DNA of 64,000 nucleotides from Phycisphaerae bacterium (GTDB taxonomy: Bacteria > Planctomycetota > Phycisphaerae > Phycisphaerales > UBA1924). The notes under the pieces are model-generated. The model searched no databases, was not told where the DNA came from, and saw only the letters and a list, made by a program, of their open reading frames with translations. This document shows positions 44,352-53,236 of the stretch, piece by piece. How positions within the stretch are numbered: position 1 is the stretch's first letter; every line of letters begins with the position of its first letter. A program made the position numbers and the translations under genes. The stretch covers positions 1-64,000 of the forward strand of contig BJHL01000008.1 of assembly GCA_014192545.1 (NCBI GenBank). The letters are read 5' to 3'.

Positions 44352-45707
44352 TTACTGACCCAAGATGTCCTTCGCCCGATCTTCCGCCGTGCCGTCGCTG
44401 GCTGGGGCAGCCGAGCTGCCACCCAGAATCGCGTCGGCGGCCGCATCGCCCGCGCTGAGGGCTTCGCCCGTCGCGGCAACGCGGTCGGCTTCTTCGCGAG
44501 CCTTGCGTTCCTTTTCGATCTTGTCCTTGGCTTGCTGTTCCGAAACTTCCTTAGCCTTGGTCGAGCACGTTTCGACAACCGTCGTTGCGGTTGCTTCGTC
44601 GATGGTCAATTCGCTGACCAGCACATCCGCGCCGACTTCTTCGATATCGAAGACGCTGACCATGCCCATCGCAGCAAGCTTGTCGGCGTGTTGCTCAGTG
44701 ATCCCTGGGATGGTCTGAATCGTCGCGTACATCGTCTCCATGCCCTTGGTGAACTCTTCCTGCGTCAGGATGTCCACGTCCCAGCCCGTCAAACGAGCGG
44801 CGAGACGGACGTTTTGCCCGCGCTTGCCGATGGCGAGGCTGAGCTGGTCTTCACGAACGACGACGGTTGCGCGGCCCAGCTCAAAGCAGAGCGAGACTTC
44901 CGCGACTTCAGCCGGCTTGAGGGCGTTGCTGATGAGAATTTGGCTGCTCTCGTTCCAGCGAACGATGTCGATCTTCTCGCCGTTGAGTTCATCAACGATG
45001 TTCTTGATGCGCGATCCGCGAACGCCCACGCACGCACCGACGGCATCAACCTTGCTATCGATGCTGACAACGGCGAGCTTGGTGCGGTAGCCGGCTTCGC
45101 GGGCGATGGCTTTGACTTCGATCACACGCTCTGCAACTTCGGGCACTTCGACTTCGAAAAGTTTCTTGATGAAGTCGGGATGGCCGCGGCTGAGGACGAT
45201 TTTGACCTGGCTGCCAGCTTCGCGAACGTCGAGAATCAGGCAGCGGACGCGGTCGCCAGCGGTGAACTGCTCGCCCGGAATCTGCTCGCTGCGGGGCATG
45301 AAGCCTTCGGCGCGATCAATGAGAACCACGAGGCTGCCGCCTTCATAACGCTGAGCGGTGCCCGTGACAACTTCGCCCATGCGCTTGCTGAACTCTTCGA
45401 AGATGCTGTTGCGTTCATCGTCGCGGAATTTCTGGATCATGACCTGCTTGAAGGTCTGAGCGGCGATGCGGCCAAAGGCCTGAGGAGGCATGTCGAGGGG
45501 CTCGCCGTGGCGGGTAAGCTCGAACTTGCCGGTCATGGTGTCAAGCGTGCAGGAGAACTCTTCGGTGTCGAGTGTGTTGAAATACTTGCGGGCGGCGGAG
45601 ACCATCGCCAGTTCGAGATCTCGCACCAACACCGAGCGATCCACGTTGCGCTCGCGGCTGATGGAGTCCAGAAGGCGAATCATTTCCTGCGTGTTGATCT
45701 GTGACAT
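44352..45707 (-). CDS. nusA: Transcription termination/antitermination factor NusA
   Basis: Binds RNA polymerase and nascent RNA, affecting pausing, termination and rRNA antitermination. The 451-aa protein has the N-terminal RNAP-binding domain (1-130), S1 (about 131-200, GSLVVLIDRAEGFMPRSEQI with flanks), KH1 and KH2 (GVRGSRIKNIVDELNGEKID, LSLAIGKRGQNVRLAARLTG), a helix-hairpin-helix-like region (IPGITEQHADKLAAMG) and an acidic, Ala-rich tail. The start is the ATG after AAGAGAG; an in-frame ATG six codons upstream is less likely. No rimP gene is upstream. Confidence 0.95.
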   Translation of the reverse strand: MSQINTQEMIRLLDSISRERNVDRSVLVRDLELAMVSAARKYFNTLDTEEFSCTLDTMTGKFELTRHGEPLDMPPQAFGRIAAQTFKQVMIQKFRDDERNSIFEEFSKRMGEVVTGTAQRYEGGSLVVLIDRAEGFMPRSEQIPGEQFTAGDRVRCLILDVREAGSQVKIVLSRGHPDFIKKLFEVEVPEVAERVIEVKAIAREAGYRTKLAVVSIDSKVDAVGACVGVRGSRIKNIVDELNGEKIDIVRWNESSQILISNALKPAEVAEVSLCFELGRATVVVREDQLSLAIGKRGQNVRLAARLTGWDVDILTQEEFTKGMETMYATIQTIPGITEQHADKLAAMGMVSVFDIEEVGADVLVSELTIDEATATTVVETCSTKAKEVSEQQAKDKIEKERKAREEADRVAATGEALSAGDAAADAILGGSSAAPASDGTAEDRAKDILGQ

Positions 45708-46193
45708 GCGATGCTCTCTTTTCAAAATTCTGGCGAGATGTCAAATTACCGAGATGTCAAACGTTTCGGGCGGGCCAAGCTCTTGCGAACCATCGCCACC
45801 AAAAACGCAACAGCCACGAGCGGCCTGCTGGCGACTCGTGGCATGCACTTTGGAGGCTGGGGGCTTGCATTGCGAAGGCCGCAACGCGAAGGTACCGCAA
45901 CCGCTCGGCGTGTTCTTACCTTCCCGGCACCTCCACATCATGGAGATAACCGCAAGGCTCGCTCACGCCCTCGGGCATCCAACCACCGCGCGAAATCGCG
46001 CGACATGGAATTGGACAGTTACCGAGCATGGGTGCAAACCAAAATCGCCATGATGTCCGCTCCGCAAGACCCGTGAACGACGAAACTGATCGCCGATCAG
46101 CAAGCCTTGTGACCAACGGAGTATAGGGGATGGTTTGGGGGGGATCAATAACCGGGGGGACGACCCTCACGGTTGCCGCTGGTATCATCCCCC
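45708..46193. other. Divergent intergenic region nusA/accA
   Basis: About 485 nt without a supported gene. Several frames are open but have no ribosome binding site or consistent composition. Promoters for the nusA operon and accA should lie here; none could be picked by eye. Confidence 0.55.
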
Positions 46194-47201
46194 ATGGCCA
46201 CCTACTACCAGCTCGACTTTGAAAAGCCCATCGTTCTTCTTGATCAGCAGATCGAGGCTCTGGATGTTCGGATGAAGGCCGAGTCGGGCGGCGGGGCCGA
46301 GGCTCTCAAGGCGGAGATCGCTGGGTTGCAAGAGCAGCGGCAGGCGTTGCTGGAGAAGACGTATCTGAATCTATCGCCCTGGGAGACGGTGCGGGTGGCT
46401 CGGCACCCCAATCGGCCGCAGACGCGCGATTATCTGGCAATGATGTGCCGGGACTTTGTGGAGTTGCACGGCGACCGGCGGTTTGGTGAAGACCCGGCGA
46501 TTGTGTGCGGCTTCGCGCGGATTGGGGCAAGCCCTGGCATGAAAGTCCTGATCGTTGGGCATCAGAAGGGCAAGCAGGTTGCCGAGCGGCAGGCGTGTCA
46601 CTTTGGGTGTGCGCACCCAGAGGGGTATCGCAAAGCCTTGCGGTGCATGCAGATGGCCGAGAAGTTTGGCGTGCCGGTGGTGACGCTGGTGGATACGCCC
46701 GGGGCCTATCCGGGTCTTGGAGCCGAGCAGCGCGGCCAGGCAGAGGCAATTGCGGTGAACATGCTGGAAATGTCGCGCTTGCGCACGCCCATCGTGAGCA
46801 TTGTGATTGGCGAGGGTGGCAGCGGTGGGGCGTTGGGCATCGCGGTGGCGGACAAAGTGGCGATGCTGGCAAATAGCTGGTACAGCGTGATTAGCCCCGA
46901 GGGCTGTGCGGCAATTTTGTGGAAAGAAGCCAACCCGCAGACAAACAACGCGGCCGCGAAGAGCCTGCGGTTGACGGCGAAGGACAATCTTTCGTTTGGA
47001 ATTGTGGATGAAGTGGTGCCAGAGCCCATCGGCGGGGCACATCGCGACCCCCGGGCGACGGCGAATGCGGTGAGCGCGTGGGTATTGGCGAAGTTGGCTG
47101 TACTGAAGAAGACATCCATGGATCAGATGCTGGAGAATCGGTACCAGCGGTACCGGAAACTGGGCGTCTATTTTGAGCAGGCTGAGCCGGTGGGAGCCTG
47201 A
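46194..47201 (+). CDS. accA: Acetyl-CoA carboxylase carboxyltransferase subunit alpha
   Basis: Transfers CO2 from biotin to acetyl-CoA with AccD, the first step of fatty acid synthesis. The 335-aa protein has the N-terminal coiled helix (LDFEKPIVLLDQQIEAL), then NLSPWETVRVARHPNRP, FVELHGDRRFGEDPAIV, GHQKGKQV, PVVTLVDTPGAYPGLGAEQRG, VSIVIGEGGSGGALGIAVAD, SVISPEGCAAILW and IVDEVVPEPIGGAHRDP. Length and motifs are standard. The start is the second ATG (MATYYQ) at the family N-terminus. No accD is adjacent. Confidence 0.96.
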   Translation: MATYYQLDFEKPIVLLDQQIEALDVRMKAESGGGAEALKAEIAGLQEQRQALLEKTYLNLSPWETVRVARHPNRPQTRDYLAMMCRDFVELHGDRRFGEDPAIVCGFARIGASPGMKVLIVGHQKGKQVAERQACHFGCAHPEGYRKALRCMQMAEKFGVPVVTLVDTPGAYPGLGAEQRGQAEAIAVNMLEMSRLRTPIVSIVIGEGGSGGALGIAVADKVAMLANSWYSVISPEGCAAILWKEANPQTNNAAAKSLRLTAKDNLSFGIVDEVVPEPIGGAHRDPRATANAVSAWVLAKLAVLKKTSMDQMLENRYQRYRKLGVYFEQAEPVGA

Positions 47202-47340
47202 ACAAAAGGTTGCCGGGGGCTTGAGGGGTTCTGAACATTCGTCTTTGATTCATTGACTATGGCCCGATACCCTCCCCACCCATTTCCTAAGGATTGGTCT
47301 GCGTTGAGATTGCATTCTCGCGCGATCTGGAGGCCTGACC

Positions 47341-48294
47341 GTGGCGAAGAAAGCTGTAGCCAAGAAGCCCGTAAGCAAGCCTGTACGGCCCGCCGTGAAG
47401 GGCGCGAGTAAAGCCGCGGCATCTGCGGTGAAAAAGCCCGCGTCCAAGAAGGCCGCGCCCGTCGCCAAAGCGCAAGTGAAAAAAGTAGAGCCCAAGAAAG
47501 TCGAGTCGAAGAAAATCGAAACGAAAAAGCCTGAAGTGAAAAAGCCCGAGCTTAAGAAGCATGATCTGAAAAAATCAGAGGCGAAAAAACCCGAAGTCAA
47601 AAAAGTCGAAGCCAAAAAGCCTGAAGTCAAAAAGGCCGATGGCAAGCCCGTGATTGCTTCCAAGACTGACGTCAAAACCGCCCTTCCTGCTGGCAAGAAA
47701 AACATCACCGTGGTAGAAAAGCCCGCGCCAAGCAAAAAAGTTAAGCCGCCACTGCAGCCCATGATGCCGCCTGGCATTGGTCGCCTGCTAATGGACGGCA
47801 AGGGGCCGCGCAAGCCGCTGATTTCGAGCGGCCCCAAGGCGGCACAGGTCAAGCCGCTGGGTGCACACGGCGAAATGTACGACGAAGTCGTCGCGCCGAT
47901 GGCCAAGCCCAAGACGCCCTTCAACAAGAAGCAACTGGAAGAGTTCCGACAGATTCTGCTCCGCAAGCGCGGCGAGCTCGCGGGCGATGTGGTTGCGATG
48001 GAAGGTCAGGCTCTGCAAGGCACCAGCGGTGCGCTCAGCAACGTGCCCAGCCACATGGCCGAGCAAGGCAGCGAGGCGTACGACCAGTCGCTTTCGCTGG
48101 AGTTGGCGGACAAGAACCGCAAGCTCATTCGCGAGATTGATGATGCGTTGACGCGTATCGAAGAAGCCAGCTACGGCATGTGCGAGTTGACTGGCAAGCC
48201 CATTCCGATTGATCGCCTGACGGAATTGCCATGGGTTCGGTACACCATCGAAGCGCAGCGTGAGATTGATCGCCAGCAGATGACGCGTGCGTAA
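47341..48294 (+). CDS. DksA/TraR-family protein with degenerate zinc finger and Lys-rich N-terminus
   Basis: A 317-aa protein. Residues 1-130 are Lys/Ala/Pro-rich with repeated KKPEVKK and KKVE units. The C-terminal 120 residues match the DksA/TraR coiled coil (LEEFRQILLRKRGELAGDV, DKNRKLIREIDDALTRIEE) and finger position (YGMCELTGKPIP). In the usual four-cysteine finger C-x2-C...C-x2-C only C281 remains; the others are T284, T302 and A305, so zinc binding is probably lost. Such proteins modulate RNA polymerase through the secondary channel; the basic arm may bind nucleic acid. GTG start at 47341. It is followed 29 nt later by lspA. Confidence 0.85.
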   Translation: MAKKAVAKKPVSKPVRPAVKGASKAAASAVKKPASKKAAPVAKAQVKKVEPKKVESKKIETKKPEVKKPELKKHDLKKSEAKKPEVKKVEAKKPEVKKADGKPVIASKTDVKTALPAGKKNITVVEKPAPSKKVKPPLQPMMPPGIGRLLMDGKGPRKPLISSGPKAAQVKPLGAHGEMYDEVVAPMAKPKTPFNKKQLEEFRQILLRKRGELAGDVVAMEGQALQGTSGALSNVPSHMAEQGSEAYDQSLSLELADKNRKLIREIDDALTRIEEASYGMCELTGKPIPIDRLTELPWVRYTIEAQREIDRQQMTRA

Positions 48295-48323
48295 TTGTTC
48301 GAGTCTTTGGCGGTTGGCTTTGC

Positions 48324-48962
48324 GTGACTGATTCAACCACACAAGTTCCCGATGGCTCGCTTGCGTGGCATTCTCGCCGGGCTTGGGCGTGGTTTCTCGT
48401 GACTATCGCGCTGAGTTTCACTATCGACATCGCGACGAAGTACATCGCGTTTCACCAGATCGCCGGCACGCCCGTAGAGGTGCATCGCGAGGAAGTTGTG
48501 GCTGCTACGCCTCGGCTGTGGACGCTGATTCCGCAGCACACGCCTGTCACGGTTGTTCCCAAAGTTCTTGATTTCACGCTGGTGCTCAATCCGGGCGCCG
48601 TCTTTGGTATTGGTGCTGGCAAACGCTGGTTCTTCGTGGTCTTTACGGGATTTGCGATTGTCATTGGCACCTACGTTTTTGCCAAGCACACTCGCTCGCG
48701 CGATTGGCTGATACATGTGGCGCTGGGTTTGGTTCTGGGCGGCGGGCTCGGCAACCTGTATGACCGGTTGCTGTACGCGTGCGTGCGTGACTTCATTCAT
48801 CCGCTGCCGGGCGTGCTGTATCCATTTGGCGTGCCTGCAAGTTGGACGAATCGTGAGGTTTGGCCATATGTGAGCAATGTTGCAGATGCGTTTCTTATCA
48901 TCGGTGTGGTGATTTTAGCATGGCGTGCGATCAAGACGCCCCCGCCGCAGACGCGACGCTAG
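48324..48962 (+). CDS. lspA: Lipoprotein signal peptidase
   Basis: Cuts the signal peptide of prolipoproteins after diacylglyceryl transfer. The 212-aa inner-membrane protein has four TM helices and the catalytic Asp pair D156 (CVRDFI) and D188 (SNVADAFLIIG). Family landmarks are DIATKYIAF, LVLNPGAVFGI and GGGLGNLYDRLL. An extra segment of about 25 residues (AGTPVEVHREEVVAATPRL) follows the first helix. GTG start at 48324. The next gene encodes a lipoprotein, a likely substrate. Confidence 0.94.
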   Translation: MTDSTTQVPDGSLAWHSRRAWAWFLVTIALSFTIDIATKYIAFHQIAGTPVEVHREEVVAATPRLWTLIPQHTPVTVVPKVLDFTLVLNPGAVFGIGAGKRWFFVVFTGFAIVIGTYVFAKHTRSRDWLIHVALGLVLGGGLGNLYDRLLYACVRDFIHPLPGVLYPFGVPASWTNREVWPYVSNVADAFLIIGVVILAWRAIKTPPPQTRR

Positions 48963-48980
48963 CAGCGTACATTTCCGGAT

Positions 48981-49631
48981 ATGAACCTGCGCCCCTTGCT
49001 TGCTGCGGTCTTCACCAGTTGTGTATGCGTTCTGACGGGTTGCAACATCGTTGGTCCGGCGTACGTGCTTATTCACGGCCCTGAGAAAACTCCCGCGGCG
49101 TATCGGCTTGATCCCAAGAAGCCCACGGTGGTTTTGGTCGACGATCGCGCGAGCGTCTTGCCGCGACGCAGCCTTCGCACCACGATTGCTGGGCGAGCGT
49201 CGCAAGAAATTCTCAATGAGAAGGCCGTCGAAACCGTGATCGATGCGAAGGCGATTCAGGCATTGCTTGCTCGCGACCCGGCGGACAGGCCAACGCCAAT
49301 AGCGACGCTGGGAATGAAGGTACAGGCGCAGCAGATCGTGTATGTGACGATGGACAAGTTCGCGCTCTCGTCTGACGGCGCAACGTATCAGCCGTTTGCG
49401 GACGCGCGGGTGAAGGTGATTGATGTCGAAACCGGGCGAGCCTGGCCCGAGCAAGCCGAAGGACATCCACTGCGTGTGGTCCTGCCGATTCAGCGCGATG
49501 ATTTGCCGAGCGGAGCTGGTGTGCTGGCGAAAGCACAGGAAGCACTTGCGGATCGCGTGGGCGTTGAGCTGAGCCGGCTGTTCTACCGATTCAACACCAA
49601 TGATCGCCCGATGGATACACGGCCCAACTGA
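48981..49631 (+). CDS. Putative lipoprotein
   Basis: A 216-aa protein with a lipobox: LAAVFTSCVCVLTGC, the Cys of LTGC being the lipidation site. The rest has an alpha/beta look (KKPTVVLVDDRASVLPRRS, QQIVYVTMDKFAL, ARVKVIDVETGRAWP) and no named domain. It is 18 nt after lspA, in the same direction, so co-transcribed with the peptidase needed for its maturation. Confidence 0.82.
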   Translation: MNLRPLLAAVFTSCVCVLTGCNIVGPAYVLIHGPEKTPAAYRLDPKKPTVVLVDDRASVLPRRSLRTTIAGRASQEILNEKAVETVIDAKAIQALLARDPADRPTPIATLGMKVQAQQIVYVTMDKFALSSDGATYQPFADARVKVIDVETGRAWPEQAEGHPLRVVLPIQRDDLPSGAGVLAKAQEALADRVGVELSRLFYRFNTNDRPMDTRPN

Positions 49632-49672
49632 CGCTTGGTCGTTCAGATTTAGTTACGTGCGAATCCAGCTCC

Positions 49673-50707
49673 GTGCGAACCCTTCACGTCATTCAGCCGC
49701 TGCCTGCTCACGACACGATTTTGCGTGGCGCTCGCGGCAACGTTCACACCGCGACATCCTCGCTCGCAGCTTTGCGAGCGATTGTCGCCAGCGACCGCAA
49801 GTCCAGTGAGGAGCATTACGTCGTGTGCATAGGCGGCGAGGCGTCGCAGCTTCTTGCTCGCTCGGCGGGGCTTGGCAATTTGATTCGTGTCGCACCCGCG
49901 CTCGGCAGTGCGACGCGCGCGGCATCGCAACTGCGGCGAGTGCTCGCGGGGCTGGGCCGAGTTGATATGGCTATTGGATGGGGCGAATTTGCCAGCGATA
50001 TTGCGTTCAAACTTCATCAAGAGGCAGCGTGGTGGAAAGTCTCGTCGCGATCCGGTGAGATCATTCGAATGTCGGAGCGAGGCGAGGCAACTGGCGACGC
50101 AATCGAGCTGCCTTGGCACATCGCAACGCGGCCTCGTGCGATTGATCGCGCGATTGCTCGCACGCAACTGGGCTTGCCCGCGTTGCAGCCTTGCTTGGGC
50201 TTGCTTGCTGACAATGTCGCGGCGGCGGATGCGACTGAACTGATGCTTTGCGTGTCGGTGCTGCATGCGGCGGGGCTGACTCTGAGTGCTGCGCTGCCGG
50301 CGCAGCTTGCAACAGCAGACCATGCGGCGACGCATGTGCAACTGGGCACGTACACCCGCGAGACGGCGTTTGTCGCCGTCGCGCCGCGTGCGTGGGCGCA
50401 TGCGTGCGATGTGTGCATCATCGGCGATGGTCCTGTGTTCGCGGCTGGGTTGCTGCTGTGCACTGCACTTGCGGCAAACTGCGCGGTAGTTGTGACGCGT
50501 GCGACGCAGCTCGCGCTGGGCATTGATCTTCCCGAACTTGCCGCGATTTCACCTCGCGCGACTGATTACGCACGGATTATCTTGCCGCTGATGGATGATG
50601 CAGCGCACCGTGCGCGAAGCATCGAGCAGTATCGCACGGTGATATCGCAACTTCACGTTCCGACAATTGCTCAAAGCTGGCGAATCATCACTCGTACGCT
50701 GGTGTGA
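49673..50707 (+). CDS. Protein of unknown function, glycosyltransferase-like features
   Basis: A 344-aa protein I cannot assign. The pattern of MRTLHVIQPLPAHD, HYVVCIGGEASQLLARS, IAFKLH and later ACDVCIIGDGPVFAAGLLLCTALAANC (in adjoining parts) resembles a Rossmann-like two-domain layout seen in GT-B enzymes, but no diagnostic motif is present. GTG start at 49673, with weak ribosome binding signal. Immediately followed by the phosphatase gene at 50709 (1-nt gap), so they are probably coupled. Confidence 0.7.
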   Translation: MRTLHVIQPLPAHDTILRGARGNVHTATSSLAALRAIVASDRKSSEEHYVVCIGGEASQLLARSAGLGNLIRVAPALGSATRAASQLRRVLAGLGRVDMAIGWGEFASDIAFKLHQEAAWWKVSSRSGEIIRMSERGEATGDAIELPWHIATRPRAIDRAIARTQLGLPALQPCLGLLADNVAAADATELMLCVSVLHAAGLTLSAALPAQLATADHAATHVQLGTYTRETAFVAVAPRAWAHACDVCIIGDGPVFAAGLLLCTALAANCAVVVTRATQLALGIDLPELAAISPRATDYARIILPLMDDAAHRARSIEQYRTVISQLHVPTIAQSWRIITRTLV

Positions 50708-50708
50708 T

Positions 50709-51212
50709 ATGTCAAACGATGCCAATCAAACTCATGCGTTGCTCTTTGTATGCCTCGGAAACATTTGTCGCAGTCCACTGGCGAAGGCGATTTTTGTGCA
50801 TCAAGCCACGCAGCGCGGAATGCTCGGGCGGTTCAAAATTGATAGTTGCGGCACGGGCGGTTGGCACGCGGGAGGACCGGCTGACCCGCGCAGCGTGATG
50901 GTTGCTGCGAAGAATGGGGTGACGCTTGAACACGTTGCGCGGCAGGTCTGCGAAGACGATTTCGAGCGATTTGATTTGCTGCTCGCAATGGATCAGAAGA
51001 ATCACAGCGATCTGATTGATCTTGGTGCACCACGCGAGAAGATCAAGCTCTTTCGTTCGTTTGATCCAACGCTTGCTGATGTGGTGGCTGAAGGGGCGAT
51101 GCACAAGCTTGATGTGCCCGACCCGTACTACGGCGGGCATGATGGTTTCGATCGCGTGTATGACATGGTCTGGCGTGCGAGCGAGGGGCTGCTGGCCCGT
51201 TATGCATCGTGA
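50709..51212 (+). CDS. Low-molecular-weight protein tyrosine phosphatase
   Basis: A 167-aa phosphatase. The active-site loop is VCLGNICRS with C15 and R21 (CX5R). The conserved Asp lies in VPDPYYGG. Other landmarks are IDSCGTGGWHAGGPADPRS and DLLLAMDQKNHSDL. LMW phosphatases often counteract BY-kinases in polysaccharide export; here the gene is 12 kb from the BY-kinase-like gene, so a link is only a possibility. The start is the ATG right after the upstream stop. Confidence 0.94.
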   Translation: MSNDANQTHALLFVCLGNICRSPLAKAIFVHQATQRGMLGRFKIDSCGTGGWHAGGPADPRSVMVAAKNGVTLEHVARQVCEDDFERFDLLLAMDQKNHSDLIDLGAPREKIKLFRSFDPTLADVVAEGAMHKLDVPDPYYGGHDGFDRVYDMVWRASEGLLARYAS

Positions 51213-51267
51213 TTTCCGCTGAAATGAATCGACTTGCTGGGCGACGAATGTCTGGTAATATGTGACC

Positions 51268-52332
51268 ATGATTTTCTCACGTCGCGATATAGACGCCGAC
51301 TCCGACCAGCCTTCAGTCTGGTCAGATCCCATGCTTCGCAGTTTGCTGATTGGACTGGGCGCGGGCGGTGTCGTCGCGACGGCGCTTGTGTGGCTCATCG
51401 CGGGCTGGGTGCCGGGTGTGATTGTGGGTTTGCTTGCGCTGGGTGTGTGGCAAGGGTTGTTTCGCGGAGCGGCTGAAATTGTCGGCCTCGCGATTGGTTT
51501 GCTGGTTGCGATGCTGCTCTCGCCGCCGCTTGGTCGAGCGTTTGAGGGGATTTTCAGCACCGTCTTGGGAACGCAAGGGTTGACGAATCGACTGGTATCA
51601 ATCTTGCTCGTTGGTTTTGTGATTACTGCAACGTGCTGGGTTGCCGGAGCAATCATCGCGAAACGCATCGTGAAAAGCAAGCCCGAGTGGTTCACGATCA
51701 ATCGCTATATCGGTGCTGGCTTAGGCGGCATTGAGGGCTTGCTGCTTGCCGTGTGCCTTGTGTGGATTCCCACGGCAATTCGCCCAGTCGCTGCGATGCG
51801 AGTTGCTGCTGAACAAGACGAACGCATCTACGACGCGATGGCGGCGGGCACGTACAAGTATGGCGACCCGGCACCGCCGGCCGAGAGCAAGTCGCTCGCA
51901 GATTGGCTGCTGGCACGCGCGAACGACGTTGACAATTCCGCTGTTGGCAGCACGGTGAACGCTGCCAACCCGATGAGCAGTTCGCAAATTCTGGATGTTG
52001 CTGAGGATTACCTTGCCGTCCTTCGCGATGAGGACGCGACGAATGCACTGCAAGCCTCCGACGTATGGAAGGAAATGCTCGCGATGCCCAGCGTTGCGCA
52101 AGCCAGAGGCGTGGTTGAGGCTGATCCATCGCTACAGCAAGTTTTTGAGCAAGAAGGCTTCAACATTAGTGCTTTACGGGCCTTGCTTGATAGCCCCACG
52201 GTGTTGAAAGTAATGGATGAAACCGATATCCGCGCGGAACTTGAGCCGCTTGCGCCGCGGCTGATTGCTTCGATCAAGCAGGCTCGCGAGAACATCAAGC
52301 CGATACAACCATTTGATGGGGGTGCGAGATAG
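51268..52332 (+). CDS. CvpA-family membrane protein with soluble C-terminus
   Basis: A 354-aa protein. The N-terminal half has four TM helices with the CvpA-like block LALGVWQGLFRGAAEIVGLA and GLGGIEGLLLAVCL (about residues 28-175). The C-terminal 170 residues are soluble and helical, with ANPMSSSQILDVAEDYLAVL. CvpA homologues are linked to colicin V export and envelope functions. ATG at 51268 is used; a GTG two codons earlier is possible. Confidence 0.8.
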   Translation: MIFSRRDIDADSDQPSVWSDPMLRSLLIGLGAGGVVATALVWLIAGWVPGVIVGLLALGVWQGLFRGAAEIVGLAIGLLVAMLLSPPLGRAFEGIFSTVLGTQGLTNRLVSILLVGFVITATCWVAGAIIAKRIVKSKPEWFTINRYIGAGLGGIEGLLLAVCLVWIPTAIRPVAAMRVAAEQDERIYDAMAAGTYKYGDPAPPAESKSLADWLLARANDVDNSAVGSTVNAANPMSSSQILDVAEDYLAVLRDEDATNALQASDVWKEMLAMPSVAQARGVVEADPSLQQVFEQEGFNISALRALLDSPTVLKVMDETDIRAELEPLAPRLIASIKQARENIKPIQPFDGGAR

Positions 52333-52374
52333 CTGCAAGCGTCCGCGACCTTGTCGGTTTGTCAGGTCGAGTGC

Positions 52375-53088
52375 CTACTGAACCACATGTTGCAGCCAAG
52401 CCGTCACGGCTTCGGCGTGCGTGAACGTGACCAAGTGCCCTGCTGCCGCTAGCGTCTTTGTCGCTTGCTTTCGTACGTCGGGAATCACGCTGTCGCATTC
52501 GCCATGCAGGTGATGCACAACCACGCCATTTTCTCCCGGCTCATTCGCTACGCCTTTGGGTTTGCCTTCCCACGTTGCACACGCCCAACTCGACCAGTTT
52601 AAAAACGCTGGATCATTCGCTTTGGCCATCCCCACCAGCAACGCAGTGTGTTCCTCGCTAAGGCGCTCTTGCTTCGCGAAGTGTTTGGCATAGGGGCCGT
52701 ACATCAGTCGTTGCACAAACGCCGGCACCAAACCAGCCATTCTTTGTTGCCGCTCGAAATCTGGCAAGATCTGTGCTCGACTTCGTACGCCGCAAATAAG
52801 CACGACGCCAGATGGTTTGGGCGATAAATGCTGCACCATTTCCAACGCGACTTGTCCGCCGAATGAGAAGCCGCCGACGAAGTAACGTCCGCGCTGGCCG
52901 CTGCTTTCTCGAGCAGTTTGCAACGCCTGCGCCATCCGTTTCGCGTAAGTTTCCAGACGCTCCCTCCCAATCGGCATGATCCACGCAGGCGTTTGTAACT
53001 GCGGCATCACCTGTTTCTGCGGTTCAAAGAGCCGAGCGTCAGCGGCCAATCCCGGAAGCATGTACAACGTGGTCGAAGCAGTTTGCAT
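52375..53088 (-). CDS. Alpha/beta hydrolase
   Basis: A 237-aa hydrolase of unknown substrate. It starts at strand TLYMLPGLAADARLF; the nucleophile elbow is GGFSFGGQVALEM, with the Ser of G-F-S-F-G as nucleophile. The acid and His probably lie in HLHGECDSVIPD and in AAGHLVTFTHAEAV. The start at 53088 has GGAG 6 nt upstream and begins at the fold; the frame is open to 53217 without support. Convergent with the CvpA-like gene. Confidence 0.85.
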   Translation of the reverse strand: MQTASTTLYMLPGLAADARLFEPQKQVMPQLQTPAWIMPIGRERLETYAKRMAQALQTARESSGQRGRYFVGGFSFGGQVALEMVQHLSPKPSGVVLICGVRSRAQILPDFERQQRMAGLVPAFVQRLMYGPYAKHFAKQERLSEEHTALLVGMAKANDPAFLNWSSWACATWEGKPKGVANEPGENGVVVHHLHGECDSVIPDVRKQATKTLAAAGHLVTFTHAEAVTAWLQHVVQ

Positions 53089-53236
53089 GATTGCTCCAAG
53101 CATACTACCCGCGAGGTCCATACCGGGAGTGCAGCGTGGACCGCTCAATCCGCTCAGCGTGAGAGATAACCAATCTCGTTTCGCGTTCAAGGCTTGCTCG
53201 CGTAGTCCGCCGTCCATTTATCCGATTGCAGACCAC

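Noticed and set aside
41331..45704. Two very long plus-strand frames of about 600-670 codons
   Set aside because: Exact antisense shadows of infB and nusA, which have full family motifs on the minus strand.
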